A stretch of DNA of 64,000 nt from Paenibacillus alginolyticus DSM 5050 = NBRC 15375. GTDB taxonomy: Bacteria > Bacillota > Bacilli > Paenibacillales > NBRC-103111. The stretch is from NCBI RefSeq assembly GCF_000422905.1, contig NZ_AUGY01000001.1, positions 1 through 64,000 of the forward strand, written 5' to 3'. The notes under the pieces were generated by a model, which was not told the DNA's origin, did no database searches, and saw only the letters and a program-made list of their open reading frames with translations. Positions 51,215-60,499 of the stretch are shown piece after piece; position 1 is the stretch's first letter; each line of letters opens with the position of its first letter. The position numbers and the translations under genes are program-made.

Positions 51215-52546
51215 ATGTATTTACATGGTACTAGTAAAATAAACGACCAAGGCCACCTCGAAATCGGCGGTGTCGATGCAACGAGATTGGTTGCTGAATA
51301 CGGCACTCCTTTATATGTATTTGACGAAGCGTTAGTGCGTGGGCGCTGCCGTGAATTCGTTGAAGCTTTCAAAGCATCTGGTCTGAAATTCCAAGTGGCC
51401 TATGCAAGTAAAGCATTCTGCGTAATGGCTATGTGCCGAATTGTAGATGAAGAGGGAATGTCACTGGACGTTGTTTCCGATGGTGAGCTGTATACGGCTC
51501 TACAAGCAGGATTCCCAGCGGACCGAATTCATTTTCATGGCAATAACAAAACAATCGATGAATTGGAAATGGCGATCGATGCCAAAATTGGCTGTTTCGT
51601 CGTAGATAACTTTATTGAGCTTCAAATGTTGGATGCGATTGCCGGAGAGAAGCGCCAAAAGGTGAAGATCTTGCTGCGTATTACGCCGGGTGTTGAGGCA
51701 CATACACATGAATATATTTCCACAGGCCAGACGGATTCCAAATTTGGTTTCGACATGGGCAATGGATCTGCATTCCGCGCTGTTCAAGAAGCTTCGCAAT
51801 TAAGAAATGTAGAATTACTAGGCGTTCATTCCCATATTGGGTCCCAAATTTTTGAAGTAGAAGGCTTCCGCATGGCAGCTGAGAAAGTGGCCGGCTTTGC
51901 CGTTCAAGTCCGCAAAGAAATAGGCGTTACGTTCAAGGTCATTAACCTTGGCGGAGGTTTCGGAATTCGGTATGTGAACGAAGATAGCCCACTTCCCGTT
52001 GCCGTTTATGTGAAAGCTATTACAGACGCAATTAAAGACAACTTCGGCAGCAATGATTTTCCAATGCCTGAAATTTGGGTTGAACCAGGTCGCAGTATCG
52101 TAGGTGACGCCGGAACTACGTTGTACACCGTAGGTACAACAAAGGACATTCCAGGGGTGCGTAAATATGTGGCTGTAGACGGCGGCATGACTGACAACCC
52201 TCGTCCTGCTTTGTATGATGCTGTGTATGAGGCGATGCTGGCTAACCGTGCTACAGAGCAACCAACAGAGGTTGTATCGATTGCAGGGAAGTGCTGTGAG
52301 AGCGGCGATATGCTGATCTGGGATCTGAACCTGCCAAAAGTAAATTCAGGCGACGTTCTTGCTGTATCTTGTACAGGTGCATACAATTATGCAATGGCAA
52401 GCAATTATAACCGTATTCGCCGACCAGGCGTTGTTTTTGTAAAAGATGGTCAAAGTGATCTCGTCGTGAAACGCGAAACATTTGAAAATATCGTAGGTAA
52501 CGACATCATTCCTGCACGAATGAAACAATTGAGCGAGACTGTTTAA
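51215..52546 (+). CDS. lysA: Diaminopimelate decarboxylase
   Basis: 443 residues. PLP lysine in FQVAYASKAFC (Lys66), LGVHSHIGSQIFE, INLGGGFGIRY, VEPGRSIVGDAG and the second-site CCESGD motif are present. Makes L-lysine from meso-diaminopimelate. GGGAGAGAGGG lies ahead of the ATG. Same neighbour as in B. subtilis (spoVAF-lysA). Confidence 0.95.
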   Translation: MYLHGTSKINDQGHLEIGGVDATRLVAEYGTPLYVFDEALVRGRCREFVEAFKASGLKFQVAYASKAFCVMAMCRIVDEEGMSLDVVSDGELYTALQAGFPADRIHFHGNNKTIDELEMAIDAKIGCFVVDNFIELQMLDAIAGEKRQKVKILLRITPGVEAHTHEYISTGQTDSKFGFDMGNGSAFRAVQEASQLRNVELLGVHSHIGSQIFEVEGFRMAAEKVAGFAVQVRKEIGVTFKVINLGGGFGIRYVNEDSPLPVAVYVKAITDAIKDNFGSNDFPMPEIWVEPGRSIVGDAGTTLYTVGTTKDIPGVRKYVAVDGGMTDNPRPALYDAVYEAMLANRATEQPTEVVSIAGKCCESGDMLIWDLNLPKVNSGDVLAVSCTGAYNYAMASNYNRIRRPGVVFVKDGQSDLVVKRETFENIVGNDIIPARMKQLSETV

Positions 52547-52560
52547 ATAGCATTAACAAA

Positions 52561-52598
52561 GAAGGAAACCTCATCTTACACGGGGGGGTTCCTTTTTT
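52561..52598 (+). terminator. Terminator after lysA
   Basis: AAGGAAACCTC pairs with GGGGTTCCTT (one unpaired A), then TTTTTT. Confidence 0.75.
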
Positions 52599-52718
52599 GC
52601 GTTTTATTTTATCGAAATCGAATGTCAGGAAATCGCGCAGGTTATGGCTGATAGCCATGTTATTCGCAGTCAAACAGGGCATAGTCGCGGTAGAATTGTG
52701 TTAGAAATATAGCGCAGT

Positions 52719-52747
52719 TTGTGAAATGGAAGTTTTCATAGTAGAAT
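52719..52747 (+). promoter_or_regulatory. SigA-type promoter of ppiB
   Basis: TTGTGA, 17-bp spacer, TAGAAT; about 30 bp before the ATG with AAAGGAGTGG between. Confidence 0.6.
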
Positions 52748-52779
52748 AAGATATTATTTCCTAAAGGAGTGGACCACAA

Positions 52780-53211
52780 ATGGCCAAACAAGCAAAAATT
52801 AAACTAGCAGGTGGCGGCGAAGTCGTTATCGATCTTTTTGAAAAAGATGCACCGAATACCGTTGCTAACTTTGAAAAATTAGCAAACTCCGGTTTCTATA
52901 ACGGACTTGTTTTTCATCGTGTTATTCCAGGATTCGTAGCACAAGGTGGCTGCCCTACTGGAACAGGAACTGGTGGCCCTGGTTACCAAATCGACTGCGA
53001 AATCAACCCGAACAAACATGAGCGCGGCTCCTTGGCTATGGCTCATGCAGGCAGAAATACAGGTGGTAGCCAGTTCTATATTGCTTACCAACCGCAACCG
53101 CATTTGGATGGCGGGCATACTGTATTCGGTAAAGTATCCAAAGGCATGGAGTTAGTCGATGCTTTCAAAGGCAAAGATTTGATGGAAAAAGTTGAAGTTG
53201 TAGAAGTATAA
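52780..53211 (+). CDS. ppiB: Cyclophilin-type peptidyl-prolyl isomerase
   Basis: 143 residues, cytosolic (no signal peptide). Active-site motifs: [62 protein letters not shown]. Accelerates proline isomerisation in folding. AAAGGAGTGG upstream. Monocistronic by its own promoter and terminator. Confidence 0.95.
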   Translation: MAKQAKIKLAGGGEVVIDLFEKDAPNTVANFEKLANSGFYNGLVFHRVIPGFVAQGGCPTGTGTGGPGYQIDCEINPNKHERGSLAMAHAGRNTGGSQFYIAYQPQPHLDGGHTVFGKVSKGMELVDAFKGKDLMEKVEVVEV

Positions 53212-53225
53212 ATCGTCATCATCGA

Positions 53226-53266
53226 AAAGAAGTCTGTTGATTCATTTCAACAGATTTCTTTTTTGT
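53226..53266 (+). terminator. Terminator after ppiB
   Basis: AAAGAAGTCTGTTGA pairs with TCAACAGATTTCTTT around TTCATT, T-run follows. Confidence 0.88.
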
Positions 53267-53420
53267 AATAATTCCGAGTGAATTCATAGAAAAAGTAAGA
53301 AATTAATGTGAAAAGGAAAAAAGCACTTGCTTTTTGTAAGTGTGAGTGATAAATTTTTCATTACCAAAGTAATTTATAGCTAGTTCCTAGTTGTAAGTAA
53401 CTTTCATATGTATGCAAAAC

Positions 53421-53592
53421 CTTCGGGGCGTGGTGAAATTCCACACCGGCGGTGATTCGAAAGCATGTACCCGTTACCTGTTTTCGATAAGTCCGTGACC
53501 CGTTTTGAAGCTAGCGGTACCTGATACACAGCTTCGCTACGGCTGATCCGGTGCAATTCCGGAACCGACAGTATAGTCTGGATGGGAGAAGG
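53421..53592 (+). promoter_or_regulatory. FMN riboswitch (RFN element)
   Basis: The conserved parts are present: CTTCGGGGCGTGGTGAAATT, CCGGCGGTGA, AAGTCCGTGACCC, GATCCGGTGCAATTCCGGAACCGACAGTATAGTCTGGATGGGAGAAGG. The variable middle arm is of ordinary size. It controls the rib operon through the terminator at 53757-53789, shutting it off when FMN is plentiful. The remaining gap (53212-53830) holds only the ppiB terminator and spacer sequence. Confidence 0.95.
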
Positions 53593-53756
53593 AAAACGCG
53601 AACATTTGATTCGCCATGCATGCTTGTACATTTTTTCACGTAAACAAAAATTCGGCAGGTCTGTCTTTAAGGCAGATAGGTCGTTGTTGTTTGATTTGAA
53701 CAAAAATGCGGCAAGTATGAATGGATGAAGCTTCTTCGTGTTATCTAGACAATCTC

Positions 53757-53789
53757 TGGCCCCTATCCGATACACGGAGGGGCCTTTTT
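53757..53789 (+). terminator. Riboswitch terminator upstream of ribD
   Basis: GGCCCC and TCCG pair with CGGA and GGGGCC, then TTTTT. Expression platform of the FMN riboswitch. Confidence 0.85.
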
Positions 53790-53830
53790 GCATACAAATT
53801 TGAGAATGAACTTGAAAGGCGGTGAACTTC

Positions 53831-54940
53831 GTGCATGTACTGAATGACGAAGCTTACATGAGACTTGCTCTGCAAATGGCTGAAAGTGCTCTTGGTCAGA
53901 CGGGAATTAATCCCGTAGTAGGGTGTATCCTAGTTAAAAATGGACGCATTGTTGGCATGGGAGCGCACCTTAAGCGCGGGCATGGCCATGCCGAGGTTCT
54001 CGCCTTGCAAATGGCAGGCGAGGAAGCCAAGGGCAGCACGGCTTATGTGACATTAGAGCCGTGCAGTCACTTTGGCAAGACGCCGCCTTGCAGCGACCGA
54101 CTCATTGAGGCGGGAGTGACACGGGTTGTCGTCGCTGGAACGGATCCCAACCCGCAGGTTGCGGGGACAGGCATCGCTAAGCTGCGAGAGCACGGTCTCG
54201 ACGTGATGGTTGGGCTGCTTGGAGAGGAGGCCGCGGCAATGAACGAGGCCTTCAACAAATACATCGTCACCCGCATGCCTTATGTGACGATGAAAACAGC
54301 GAGCACGCTTGACGGTCGCATCGCCTCGCAAACCGGCGACAGCAAGTGGATCACGTCCCCAGCGTCGCGTGCCTTCGTTCATACCCTGCGCCACCGGCAT
54401 CAGGGTATCATGGTCGGCGTAGACACCGTCATCGCCGATGACCCGCTGCTGAGCGCGCGCGGCGACGTACCGGCTGTGCAGCCGGTACGGATCGTCGCGG
54501 ACTCGCGCTTGCGAGTCCCGCTGGACGCCCGGGTGCTCACGGAGCAGGATCGTCAGCCGACGATCCTGCTCGCGAGCGCACAGGCGCCCGTGGAGCGGCG
54601 TGCCGCGCTGGAAGCGCGCGGCATTACGGTCCTCACCTGCGGGGACGGCCCGCAGGTGGACCTGACGCTCGCCATGCGGCAGCTCGGCGAGCGCGAGATC
54701 GGCTCCATCCTCCTAGAGGGTGGAGGGAAGCTCAACGGCGCCATGCTGGAGCGGCGCCTGATTGATAAGCTGGTGCTGATGTTTGCGCCGAAAATTATCG
54801 GCGGAGGCTCTGCAGCACCTGTAAACATCAACTTCAATGGCTTCGCGAAGATGGATGATGCGATTACGCTCGACCGACTCAAGGTCGAGCAGTTCGGACC
54901 GGATATCTGCATAACCGGCTATCCGAATTATAAGAGCTAA
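53831..54940 (+). CDS. ribD: Bifunctional pyrimidine deaminase/reductase RibD
   Basis: 369 residues from GTG 53831 (AAAGGCGGTGA upstream; GTG 53822 is also in frame). Deaminase domain with GHAEVLAL and LEPCSHFGKTPPC (zinc ligands); reductase domain from about 150 (PYVTMKTASTLDGRIASQTGDSKWI, ILLEGGGKLNGAML, FAPKIIGG). Two consecutive steps in riboflavin synthesis. The part from about 53990 to 54780 is unusually GC-rich. Confidence 0.94.
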   Translation: MHVLNDEAYMRLALQMAESALGQTGINPVVGCILVKNGRIVGMGAHLKRGHGHAEVLALQMAGEEAKGSTAYVTLEPCSHFGKTPPCSDRLIEAGVTRVVVAGTDPNPQVAGTGIAKLREHGLDVMVGLLGEEAAAMNEAFNKYIVTRMPYVTMKTASTLDGRIASQTGDSKWITSPASRAFVHTLRHRHQGIMVGVDTVIADDPLLSARGDVPAVQPVRIVADSRLRVPLDARVLTEQDRQPTILLASAQAPVERRAALEARGITVLTCGDGPQVDLTLAMRQLGEREIGSILLEGGGKLNGAMLERRLIDKLVLMFAPKIIGGGSAAPVNINFNGFAKMDDAITLDRLKVEQFGPDICITGYPNYKS

Positions 54941-54956
54941 CGAATGGAGGACTTGC

Positions 54957-55628
54957 ATGTTTACCGGAATTATCGAAGAAATCGGCCACATGCGCCGCAT
55001 TCATAGTCATGGACAAGCGATGGTGTTGACCATCGCTGCCAAGAAGGTGCTTGAAGATGTCCACCTGGGTGATAGTATTTCTGTTAATGGCGTCTGTTTG
55101 ACGGTCATCGCCTTTGATAACGATACATTTTCCGTGGATGTGATGCCAGAAACTTACCGCAAGACGAATCTTCGCAAACTACAAACAGGCACCCGCGTGA
55201 ATTTGGAACGAGCGATGGCAGCGAATGGCCGGTTCGGCGGCCACATCGTTCAAGGGCATGTGGATGCAACTGCAACGATCCTTTCACGAATACCTGAAGA
55301 AAATGCCGTTGTTTATCGGTTCGAACCGGAGAACAAGCATATTTTCCGATATATTATATCCGGGGGTTCCATCACGATTGACGGGATTAGCCTTACTGTT
55401 GTTGATGTCAATGATCGTGAAGTTGCGGTCTCCATCATCCCGCATACCCTTGCTCAAACGGTTCTACATGATAAAAAGGCCGGGGATACGGTCAACATAG
55501 AATGTGATGTGCTAGGCAAGTATATGGAGCGTTTGCTAAAGTTCGGTCCATCAGAATCTTCGGATGGAAACGGGAAAAAGCAAAGTACGTTAACTGCGAG
55601 CTTTCTTGCCGATAACGGCTTTATGTAA
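54957..55628 (+). CDS. ribE: Riboflavin synthase alpha chain
   Basis: 223 residues of two lumazine-binding repeats ([19 protein letters not shown]..., [40 protein letters not shown]). The last ~20 residues (after LLKFG) are a non-conserved tail. Dismutates two 6,7-dimethyl-8-ribityllumazine molecules. GGAGGAC precedes the ATG. Confidence 0.94.
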   Translation: MFTGIIEEIGHMRRIHSHGQAMVLTIAAKKVLEDVHLGDSISVNGVCLTVIAFDNDTFSVDVMPETYRKTNLRKLQTGTRVNLERAMAANGRFGGHIVQGHVDATATILSRIPEENAVVYRFEPENKHIFRYIISGGSITIDGISLTVVDVNDREVAVSIIPHTLAQTVLHDKKAGDTVNIECDVLGKYMERLLKFGPSESSDGNGKKQSTLTASFLADNGFM

Positions 55629-55640
55629 GAACTTGAAGTC

Positions 55641-55670
55641 AGTTTTGCTAAAGCAAAACTCTTAGGAGAG
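55641..55670 (+). repeat. Family A stem-loop between ribE and ribBA
   Basis: AGTTTTGCTAAAGCAAAACT (55641-55660), then CTTAGGAGAGG, the ribBA ribosome site. Identical palindrome to the copies at 18083 and 63876. Confidence 0.88.
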
Positions 55671-55676
55671 GTGAAT

Positions 55677-56903
55677 ATGACACAAATAAACTTCAACACC
55701 ATAGAAGAAGCGCTAGAGGATCTCAAACAAGGTAAAGTCATTATTGTTGTAGACGATGAGGATCGCGAGAACGAAGGTGATTTTATCGCACTTGCTGATA
55801 AGACTACACCAGAAGTCATTAACTTCATGATCAGAGAGGGACGCGGACTCGTTTGTGCACCTATAACAGAAGAACGTGCACAACAACTTGAGCTTCCTCC
55901 CATGGTTGCTCGGAATACGGATTATCATGGAACTGCATTTACTGTTTCTGTTGACCATATGGATACCAGCACTGGGATATCTGCGCATGAACGTTCAAGA
56001 ACAATCTTGGGCTTGATTGATCCCGAAACAAAACCGCAGGACTTCCGCAGACCTGGCCATATTTTCCCACTGATTGCCAAGAAGGGCGGTGTCCTCCGCA
56101 GGGCTGGACATACGGAAGCGACAATAGATCTAGCTATTCTTTGTGGCTCTTATCCAGCAGGCGTCATATGTGAAGTCATCAAAGAAGACGGGACGATGGC
56201 GCGTGTACCTGATCTGATGGAAATTGCAGCGAAACACGATCTGCGTATCATTACGATTCAGGATTTAATCCATTACCGGAATCAGCAGGAGAAATTGGTT
56301 GAGCGTGAAGTTGAAATTAAGCTTCCAACTGATTTCGGTACTTTCAAGGCTATTGCCTATACGAACCAACTGGATAATAAAGAGCACGTGGCCCTTGTCA
56401 AAGGGACAATTGATCCTTCCAAACCAACGTTGGTACGCGTACATTCCGAGTGTTTGACTGGAGATGTCTTCCATTCTCATCGCTGCGACTGCGGTCCACA
56501 ACTGGATGCCGCATTAAAACAGATTGATGAAGAGGGCAATGGTGTATTATTATATATGCGACAGGAAGGTCGCGGAATCGGTTTAATCAATAAATTGAAG
56601 GCTTATGCCTTGCAAGAGCAGGGATTAGACACTGTAGAAGCGAATATTAAGCTTGGCTTTGCTCCAGATCTTCGCGATTATGGGATTGGGGCGCAAATTT
56701 TGAAAGATCTTGGCATCACGCAGCTTCGTTTATTAACGAATAATCCTCGCAAAATTAAAGGTCTTGAAGGCTACGGCCTTGAAGTAGTTGAGCGGGTTCC
56801 GATTCAAATGGATAGTAAGGCTGATAACCTCAATTATTTACAAACGAAGAAAAACAAGCTTGGCCATATGCTCAGTTTTCATGACTCGGGCAGCGGTATT
56901 TAA
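55677..56903 (+). CDS. ribBA: Bifunctional DHBP synthase / GTP cyclohydrolase II
   Basis: 408 residues from ATG 55677 (GTG 55671 lies within the ribosome site). DHBP synthase half: [45 protein letters not shown] cyclohydrolase II half from ~205: [26 protein letters not shown] (zinc Cys residues), RQEGRGIGL. Supplies both substrates for the lumazine step. Confidence 0.95.
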   Translation: MTQINFNTIEEALEDLKQGKVIIVVDDEDRENEGDFIALADKTTPEVINFMIREGRGLVCAPITEERAQQLELPPMVARNTDYHGTAFTVSVDHMDTSTGISAHERSRTILGLIDPETKPQDFRRPGHIFPLIAKKGGVLRRAGHTEATIDLAILCGSYPAGVICEVIKEDGTMARVPDLMEIAAKHDLRIITIQDLIHYRNQQEKLVEREVEIKLPTDFGTFKAIAYTNQLDNKEHVALVKGTIDPSKPTLVRVHSECLTGDVFHSHRCDCGPQLDAALKQIDEEGNGVLLYMRQEGRGIGLINKLKAYALQEQGLDTVEANIKLGFAPDLRDYGIGAQILKDLGITQLRLLTNNPRKIKGLEGYGLEVVERVPIQMDSKADNLNYLQTKKNKLGHMLSFHDSGSGI

Positions 56904-56954
56904 TCTAATCTAATCCAATAAAACTTGTTCAAATAAGAAAGGGAGTATCTTACC

Positions 56955-57425
56955 ATGGCTAACATTTTTGAAGGACATTTAATTTCGCAAAACTTGAAAT
57001 ACGGTATCGTTGTAGGTCGTTTCAATGAATTTATTACATCCAAATTATTGGGTGGCGCGCAGGACGCTCTGAAACGTCATGGCGTAAATGAAGATGAAGT
57101 AGATATTGCTTGGGTACCAGGCGCATTCGAACTTCCGCTAATCGCTCAAAAAATGGCTGAAAGCGGAAAGTACGATGCCGTTATTACACTAGGCGCGGTA
57201 ATTCGTGGATCAACTCCGCATTTTGATTATGTGTGCAGCGAAGTAGCGAAAGGTGTTTCTGCTATTAACCTGAAAACGGGCGTTCCTACGATTTTCGGTG
57301 TTTTGACAACAGATTCCATTGAGCAAGCGGTGGAACGTGCGGGTACCAAAGCTGGAAATAAAGGCTGGGAAGCTGCCGTCACAGCGATTGAAATGGCGAA
57401 TTTGACGAAACAATTCACTTCGTAA
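56955..57425 (+). CDS. ribH: 6,7-Dimethyl-8-ribityllumazine synthase
   Basis: 156 residues with [53 protein letters not shown] (catalytic His) and [17 protein letters not shown]. Forms the icosahedral or pentameric lumazine synthase. The stop overlaps the next gene by one base. Confidence 0.95.
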   Translation: MANIFEGHLISQNLKYGIVVGRFNEFITSKLLGGAQDALKRHGVNEDEVDIAWVPGAFELPLIAQKMAESGKYDAVITLGAVIRGSTPHFDYVCSEVAKGVSAINLKTGVPTIFGVLTTDSIEQAVERAGTKAGNKGWEAAVTAIEMANLTKQFTS

Positions 57426-58066
57426 TGCTTTCTTATTATCATCTGGAAACACTGCTGCCCAGGTTGTTCGCTTTTCTGATCGCGATGACGCTGCACGATG
57501 CGGCTCACGCGGGGGCAGCTTGGCTGCTCGGAGATCGTACAGCTCGAGATAGCAAACGGTTATCGCTAAACCCCTTGGCACATTTAGATGCCTTGGGGCT
57601 AGCGATGATCATCTTCGGACCTTATGGCTGGTCGAAGAGATTGCCGGTAGATGAATCACGATTTAAGAAAAGACCGAGGCTATCCCACACACTTGTTTAT
57701 TTAGCGGGTCCTTTTACGAATTTACTGCTCGTTTTGTTCTTCTGGTGGCTCTATTTCTTTCTTCCGGATTTGGTAGGAGGAGCGACAGAATCCACTACGG
57801 TTGAACTATGGCGAGTCTATTTGCAGTACTGCGTCATCGTCAATTTAATGATTTGTCTTATACATATGATGCCCCTTTATCCGCTTGACGGATGGCATAT
57901 TTTGAAAGGACTTGTTCCTACCCGCAAGCAGGGATGGTTTGCACGTAATCAACGCTATGCACTTATTCTAGTTATTGTTTTACTGATTACACCGGTTGGA
58001 CAATGGGCGCTCGGACATATATATCCGTTTGCCGCGCAGTTTGTTATGAATCTATTTTCACTATGA
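57425..58066 (+). CDS. M50 site-2-protease-like membrane protein with HDxxH motif
   Basis: 213 residues, five or six membrane segments. The family zinc motif is at 24-28, TLHDAAHAGAAWLLGD, where the usual HExxH is HDxxH (Asp25 in place of the catalytic Glu). The second metal-site region, MPLYPLDGWHILKG (Asp155), and the LNPLAHLD and LAGPFTNLLL stretches are as in YwhC/site-2 protease-type proteins. It could be a weak or inactive protease. It overlaps ribH by one base and precedes scpA, an order seen in Paenibacillus-type genomes by memory. Confidence 0.8.
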   Translation: MLSYYHLETLLPRLFAFLIAMTLHDAAHAGAAWLLGDRTARDSKRLSLNPLAHLDALGLAMIIFGPYGWSKRLPVDESRFKKRPRLSHTLVYLAGPFTNLLLVLFFWWLYFFLPDLVGGATESTTVELWRVYLQYCVIVNLMICLIHMMPLYPLDGWHILKGLVPTRKQGWFARNQRYALILVIVLLITPVGQWALGHIYPFAAQFVMNLFSL

Positions 58067-58081
58067 CAAGGGGATAACGCA

Positions 58082-58873
58082 ATGAAAGTAACCTACAAGC
58101 TAGAAGTCTTTGAAGGCCCCCTTGATCTTTTGCTTCATCTGATCGATAAAAATGAACTTGACATTTATAATATTCCGATCAAAGAAATAACAGATCAGTA
58201 CTTGGGTTATGTTCAAGCTATGCATGAGTTGGAGCTGGATATTACGAGTGAATTTCTTGTGATGGCTGCAACACTTCTTTCTATCAAGAGCAAAATGCTA
58301 TTGCCTAAGCCGCCTGTTATTGAATTTGATGAATATTTTGATGATATGGACGACTCCTTAGATCCTCGCGCAGAACTTGTTGCGAAGCTGATTGAATACC
58401 GGAAGTACAAGTCGATTGCCGACATGCTAAGGGATAAAGAAGTAGAACGCAGTCTAGTTTATACGCGGGAACCTGAGGATTTGACATCCTATTTGCCTGA
58501 CATTCAGGAGAACCCGGTTGAGGGACTTGATGTCGCCGATCTTTTGTTTGCCTTTCAACGAACGTTAAGGAAGCTGGCTAACCGTAATGTGGTGACGAGA
58601 ATACGCAGAGATGAAATTTCCGTTAAAGAACGAATTCGTGAGGTAATTGATTTACTGAAATTCAAAGGCGGCAAGCTGCTCTTCTCGAAGCTATTCGATT
58701 ACGAAATGACACGTGAAGAAATCGTTGTGACATTCTTAGCCATACTTGAATTAATGAAAATGAAAAAAGTTATTTGCTATCAGTACAAGTTATTTGAAGA
58801 CATCGTCATCCAAGCGAAAGAGGAGGTTTCTGACATTGACACTCAATTTCCAACAGATGAAATCAATTATTGA
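58082..58873 (+). CDS. scpA: Segregation and condensation protein A
   Basis: 263 residues of the kleisin family. N-terminal YKLEVFEGPLDLLLHLIDKNELDIYNIPIKEITDQY and C-terminal winged helix (FLAILELMKMKKVICYQ) are intact. Bridges the SMC heads with ScpB. AAGGGGATAACGC precedes the ATG. Confidence 0.94.
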   Translation: MKVTYKLEVFEGPLDLLLHLIDKNELDIYNIPIKEITDQYLGYVQAMHELELDITSEFLVMAATLLSIKSKMLLPKPPVIEFDEYFDDMDDSLDPRAELVAKLIEYRKYKSIADMLRDKEVERSLVYTREPEDLTSYLPDIQENPVEGLDVADLLFAFQRTLRKLANRNVVTRIRRDEISVKERIREVIDLLKFKGGKLLFSKLFDYEMTREEIVVTFLAILELMKMKKVICYQYKLFEDIVIQAKEEVSDIDTQFPTDEINY

Positions 58874-59459
58874 AGGACTGCTCTTTGCCTCTGGCGACGA
58901 AGGTTTGGATGCCAAGCAATTAGCTGAGGTCATGGAGCTTGATCTTTATTTGGTTCGAGATCTGCTCAAAGATATGAGAACGGAGTTCAAGCGAAAGGGT
59001 CGCGGCATTCAGATTGTGAAAGTAGCTGGAGCGTATCAGTTAACTACCTTAGCGGAACATGCGCCTTATTTTGAACGTCTTGCTTATTCACCTTCCCGAT
59101 CGTCCCTATCGCAAGCGGCGTTAGAGACTTTATCCATCGTTGCTTATAAACAGCCAATTACTAGAGTTGAAATTGAGGAGATCCGCGGCGTGAAATGCGA
59201 CCGAGCTTTGGCAACCTTAACCGGCAAAGACTTGATAACGGAAGTCGGACGCGCTGATGCGGTGGGGAGACCGATATTGTATGGGACCTCCAAACAATTT
59301 CTAGAATATTTCGGGCTTAGTTCGATTACAGAGCTGCCGGATTCGGGAAGCTTCCAAGGGAATTTCGATTTGGAGGAAGAGACACGTCTATTATTTGACC
59401 GAATAGGCGGGGATCAGAAGCAGATTACACTTGAAGATGTAAGTGATGAAATTGAATAA
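58836..59459 (+). CDS. scpB: Segregation and condensation protein B
   Basis: 207 residues from TTG 58836, 7 nt after GAGGAGG; this overlaps scpA by 38 bp. Winged helix pair: IIEGLLFASGDEGLDAKQLAEVMEL, ALETLSIVAYKQPITRVEIEEIRGVKCDRALATL, GRPILYGTSKQFLEYFGL. Partner of ScpA and SMC in chromosome condensation. Confidence 0.94.
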   Translation: MTLNFQQMKSIIEGLLFASGDEGLDAKQLAEVMELDLYLVRDLLKDMRTEFKRKGRGIQIVKVAGAYQLTTLAEHAPYFERLAYSPSRSSLSQAALETLSIVAYKQPITRVEIEEIRGVKCDRALATLTGKDLITEVGRADAVGRPILYGTSKQFLEYFGLSSITELPDSGSFQGNFDLEEETRLLFDRIGGDQKQITLEDVSDEIE

Positions 59460-59504
59460 GAACCCGCACACATGCATTTCATTTCCTTTTTAAGGTCATA
59501 CTAA

Positions 59505-59547
59505 CTTCACCTACAAGAAGATTTTTTCTTGCAGGCGGAGTTTTTTT
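59505..59547 (+). terminator. Terminator after scpB
   Basis: CTTCACCTACAAGAA pairs with TTCTTGCAGGCGGAG (several G-T pairs) around GATTTT, then seven T. Confidence 0.85.
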
Positions 59548-59553
59548 GGTTAT

Positions 59554-59658
59554 GCGGAGAGACTTTGAGCATAGCTCAAAGATCCCAAAGCGGAGAGACT
59601 TTGAGCATAGCTCAAAGATCCCAAAGCGGAGAGACTTTGAGCATAGCTCAAAGATCCC
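59554..59658 (+). repeat. Three tandem 36-bp family B palindromes
   Basis: Three identical units begin at 59554, 59590 and 59626, each GCGGAGA, GACTTTGAGC, ATA, GCTCAAAGATCCC, AAA; the last ends at ATCCC and runs into TATATTAGGAGG. Each unit is a hairpin with an 8-bp stem CTTTGAGC/GCTCAAAG. The array sits between the scpB terminator and the ribosome site of the DUF2953 gene. Confidence 0.92.
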
Positions 59659-59679
59659 TATATTAGGAGGGATGCTAAG

Positions 59680-60381
59680 TTGTTGTGGCTGGGGGTTGTC
59701 ATTCTTTTCATCATTTTTGTCATCATCGTCTTCTTATGTAGCTTTATTCGTGGAGAGTTCAATTTCTCAAGAGTAAAGGATAACGATACGTTATCAGTGG
59801 AAATGCGGGCGTTATTCGGGCTTATTCGCTATCGTTACGTAATTCCAATTATACAATTCAAAGGTTTTACGAAGGGGATTTTGGTTAAATCGGAAATCGT
59901 GACCAAATCCAGTTCCAAACTTAAAGATGAGACCAAGGATCATATCACGAAAGATAAAATACTCAACGTTTACAAACAAGCAAAGGAAGCACTAGTACAT
60001 ACATTAAATCTTTATGATTGGATGAAGCAGACATTAGCAAAAGTAGAATGTACGGATTTGAAATGGATAACTCGTATAGGCCTTGGTGATGCTCCTGAAA
60101 CAGCGATTACAACAGGGGCAATATGGGGAATCAAATCCTCGCTGCTTGGATTTTCTATTCGCTATGTGAAGTTAACAGCTAAGCCGCAGATTGATGTTAT
60201 TCCGCAATATAATGAGAAGCAATTTTCTACCGAATTTCGATTCGCAGGACGTATCCGCGTATGGTTTATCGTAGTAGCTGGAATACGGTTGATTAGCAGA
60301 GCGGCCAAAGTAAAAGGCGGTATTCGAACTTGGATTCAAATCGTATTGAAGACAAGAGCGCGATTTAAAACGGCTTCTTGA
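59680..60381 (+). CDS. DUF2953 family membrane protein
   Basis: 233 residues from TTG 59680 (TAGGAGGGATG upstream). One N-terminal membrane segment (LGVVILFIIFVIIVFLCSFI), a beta-rich domain and the DUF2953-type IGLGDAPETAITTGAIWGIKSSLLGF and KPQIDVIPQYNEKQFSTEF. Usually next to ytfJ, as here. Function unknown; sporulation-linked by context only. Confidence 0.85.
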   Translation: MLWLGVVILFIIFVIIVFLCSFIRGEFNFSRVKDNDTLSVEMRALFGLIRYRYVIPIIQFKGFTKGILVKSEIVTKSSSKLKDETKDHITKDKILNVYKQAKEALVHTLNLYDWMKQTLAKVECTDLKWITRIGLGDAPETAITTGAIWGIKSSLLGFSIRYVKLTAKPQIDVIPQYNEKQFSTEFRFAGRIRVWFIVVAGIRLISRAAKVKGGIRTWIQIVLKTRARFKTAS

Positions 60382-60444
60382 AGTGTACATAAGGATATTC
60401 CACTAAGGGCACTCTACAAATGAACCATTATTGCTTTTTTAACG

Positions 60445-60490
60445 CATGTGCTTCCGATGTCAGTGTATCTGGCTAAAAACTCTAAGGAGG
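60445..60490 (+). repeat. Degenerate family A leader before ytfJ
   Basis: The stretch TGTGCTTCCGATGTCAGT (from 60448) and the end AAAAACTCTAAGGAGG align with the spmA leader (TATGCTTACGATGCCAGT...AAAACTCTTAGGAGG), but the palindrome in the middle has decayed. Confidence 0.5.
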
Positions 60491-60499
60491 AATAAGATC

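Noticed and set aside
59546-59776. Open frame translating the 36-bp tandem repeat as a repeated RRDFEHSSKIPK peptide
   Set aside because: The repeat length is a multiple of three, so a frame stays open by default; it overlaps the DUF2953 start and has no ribosome site.
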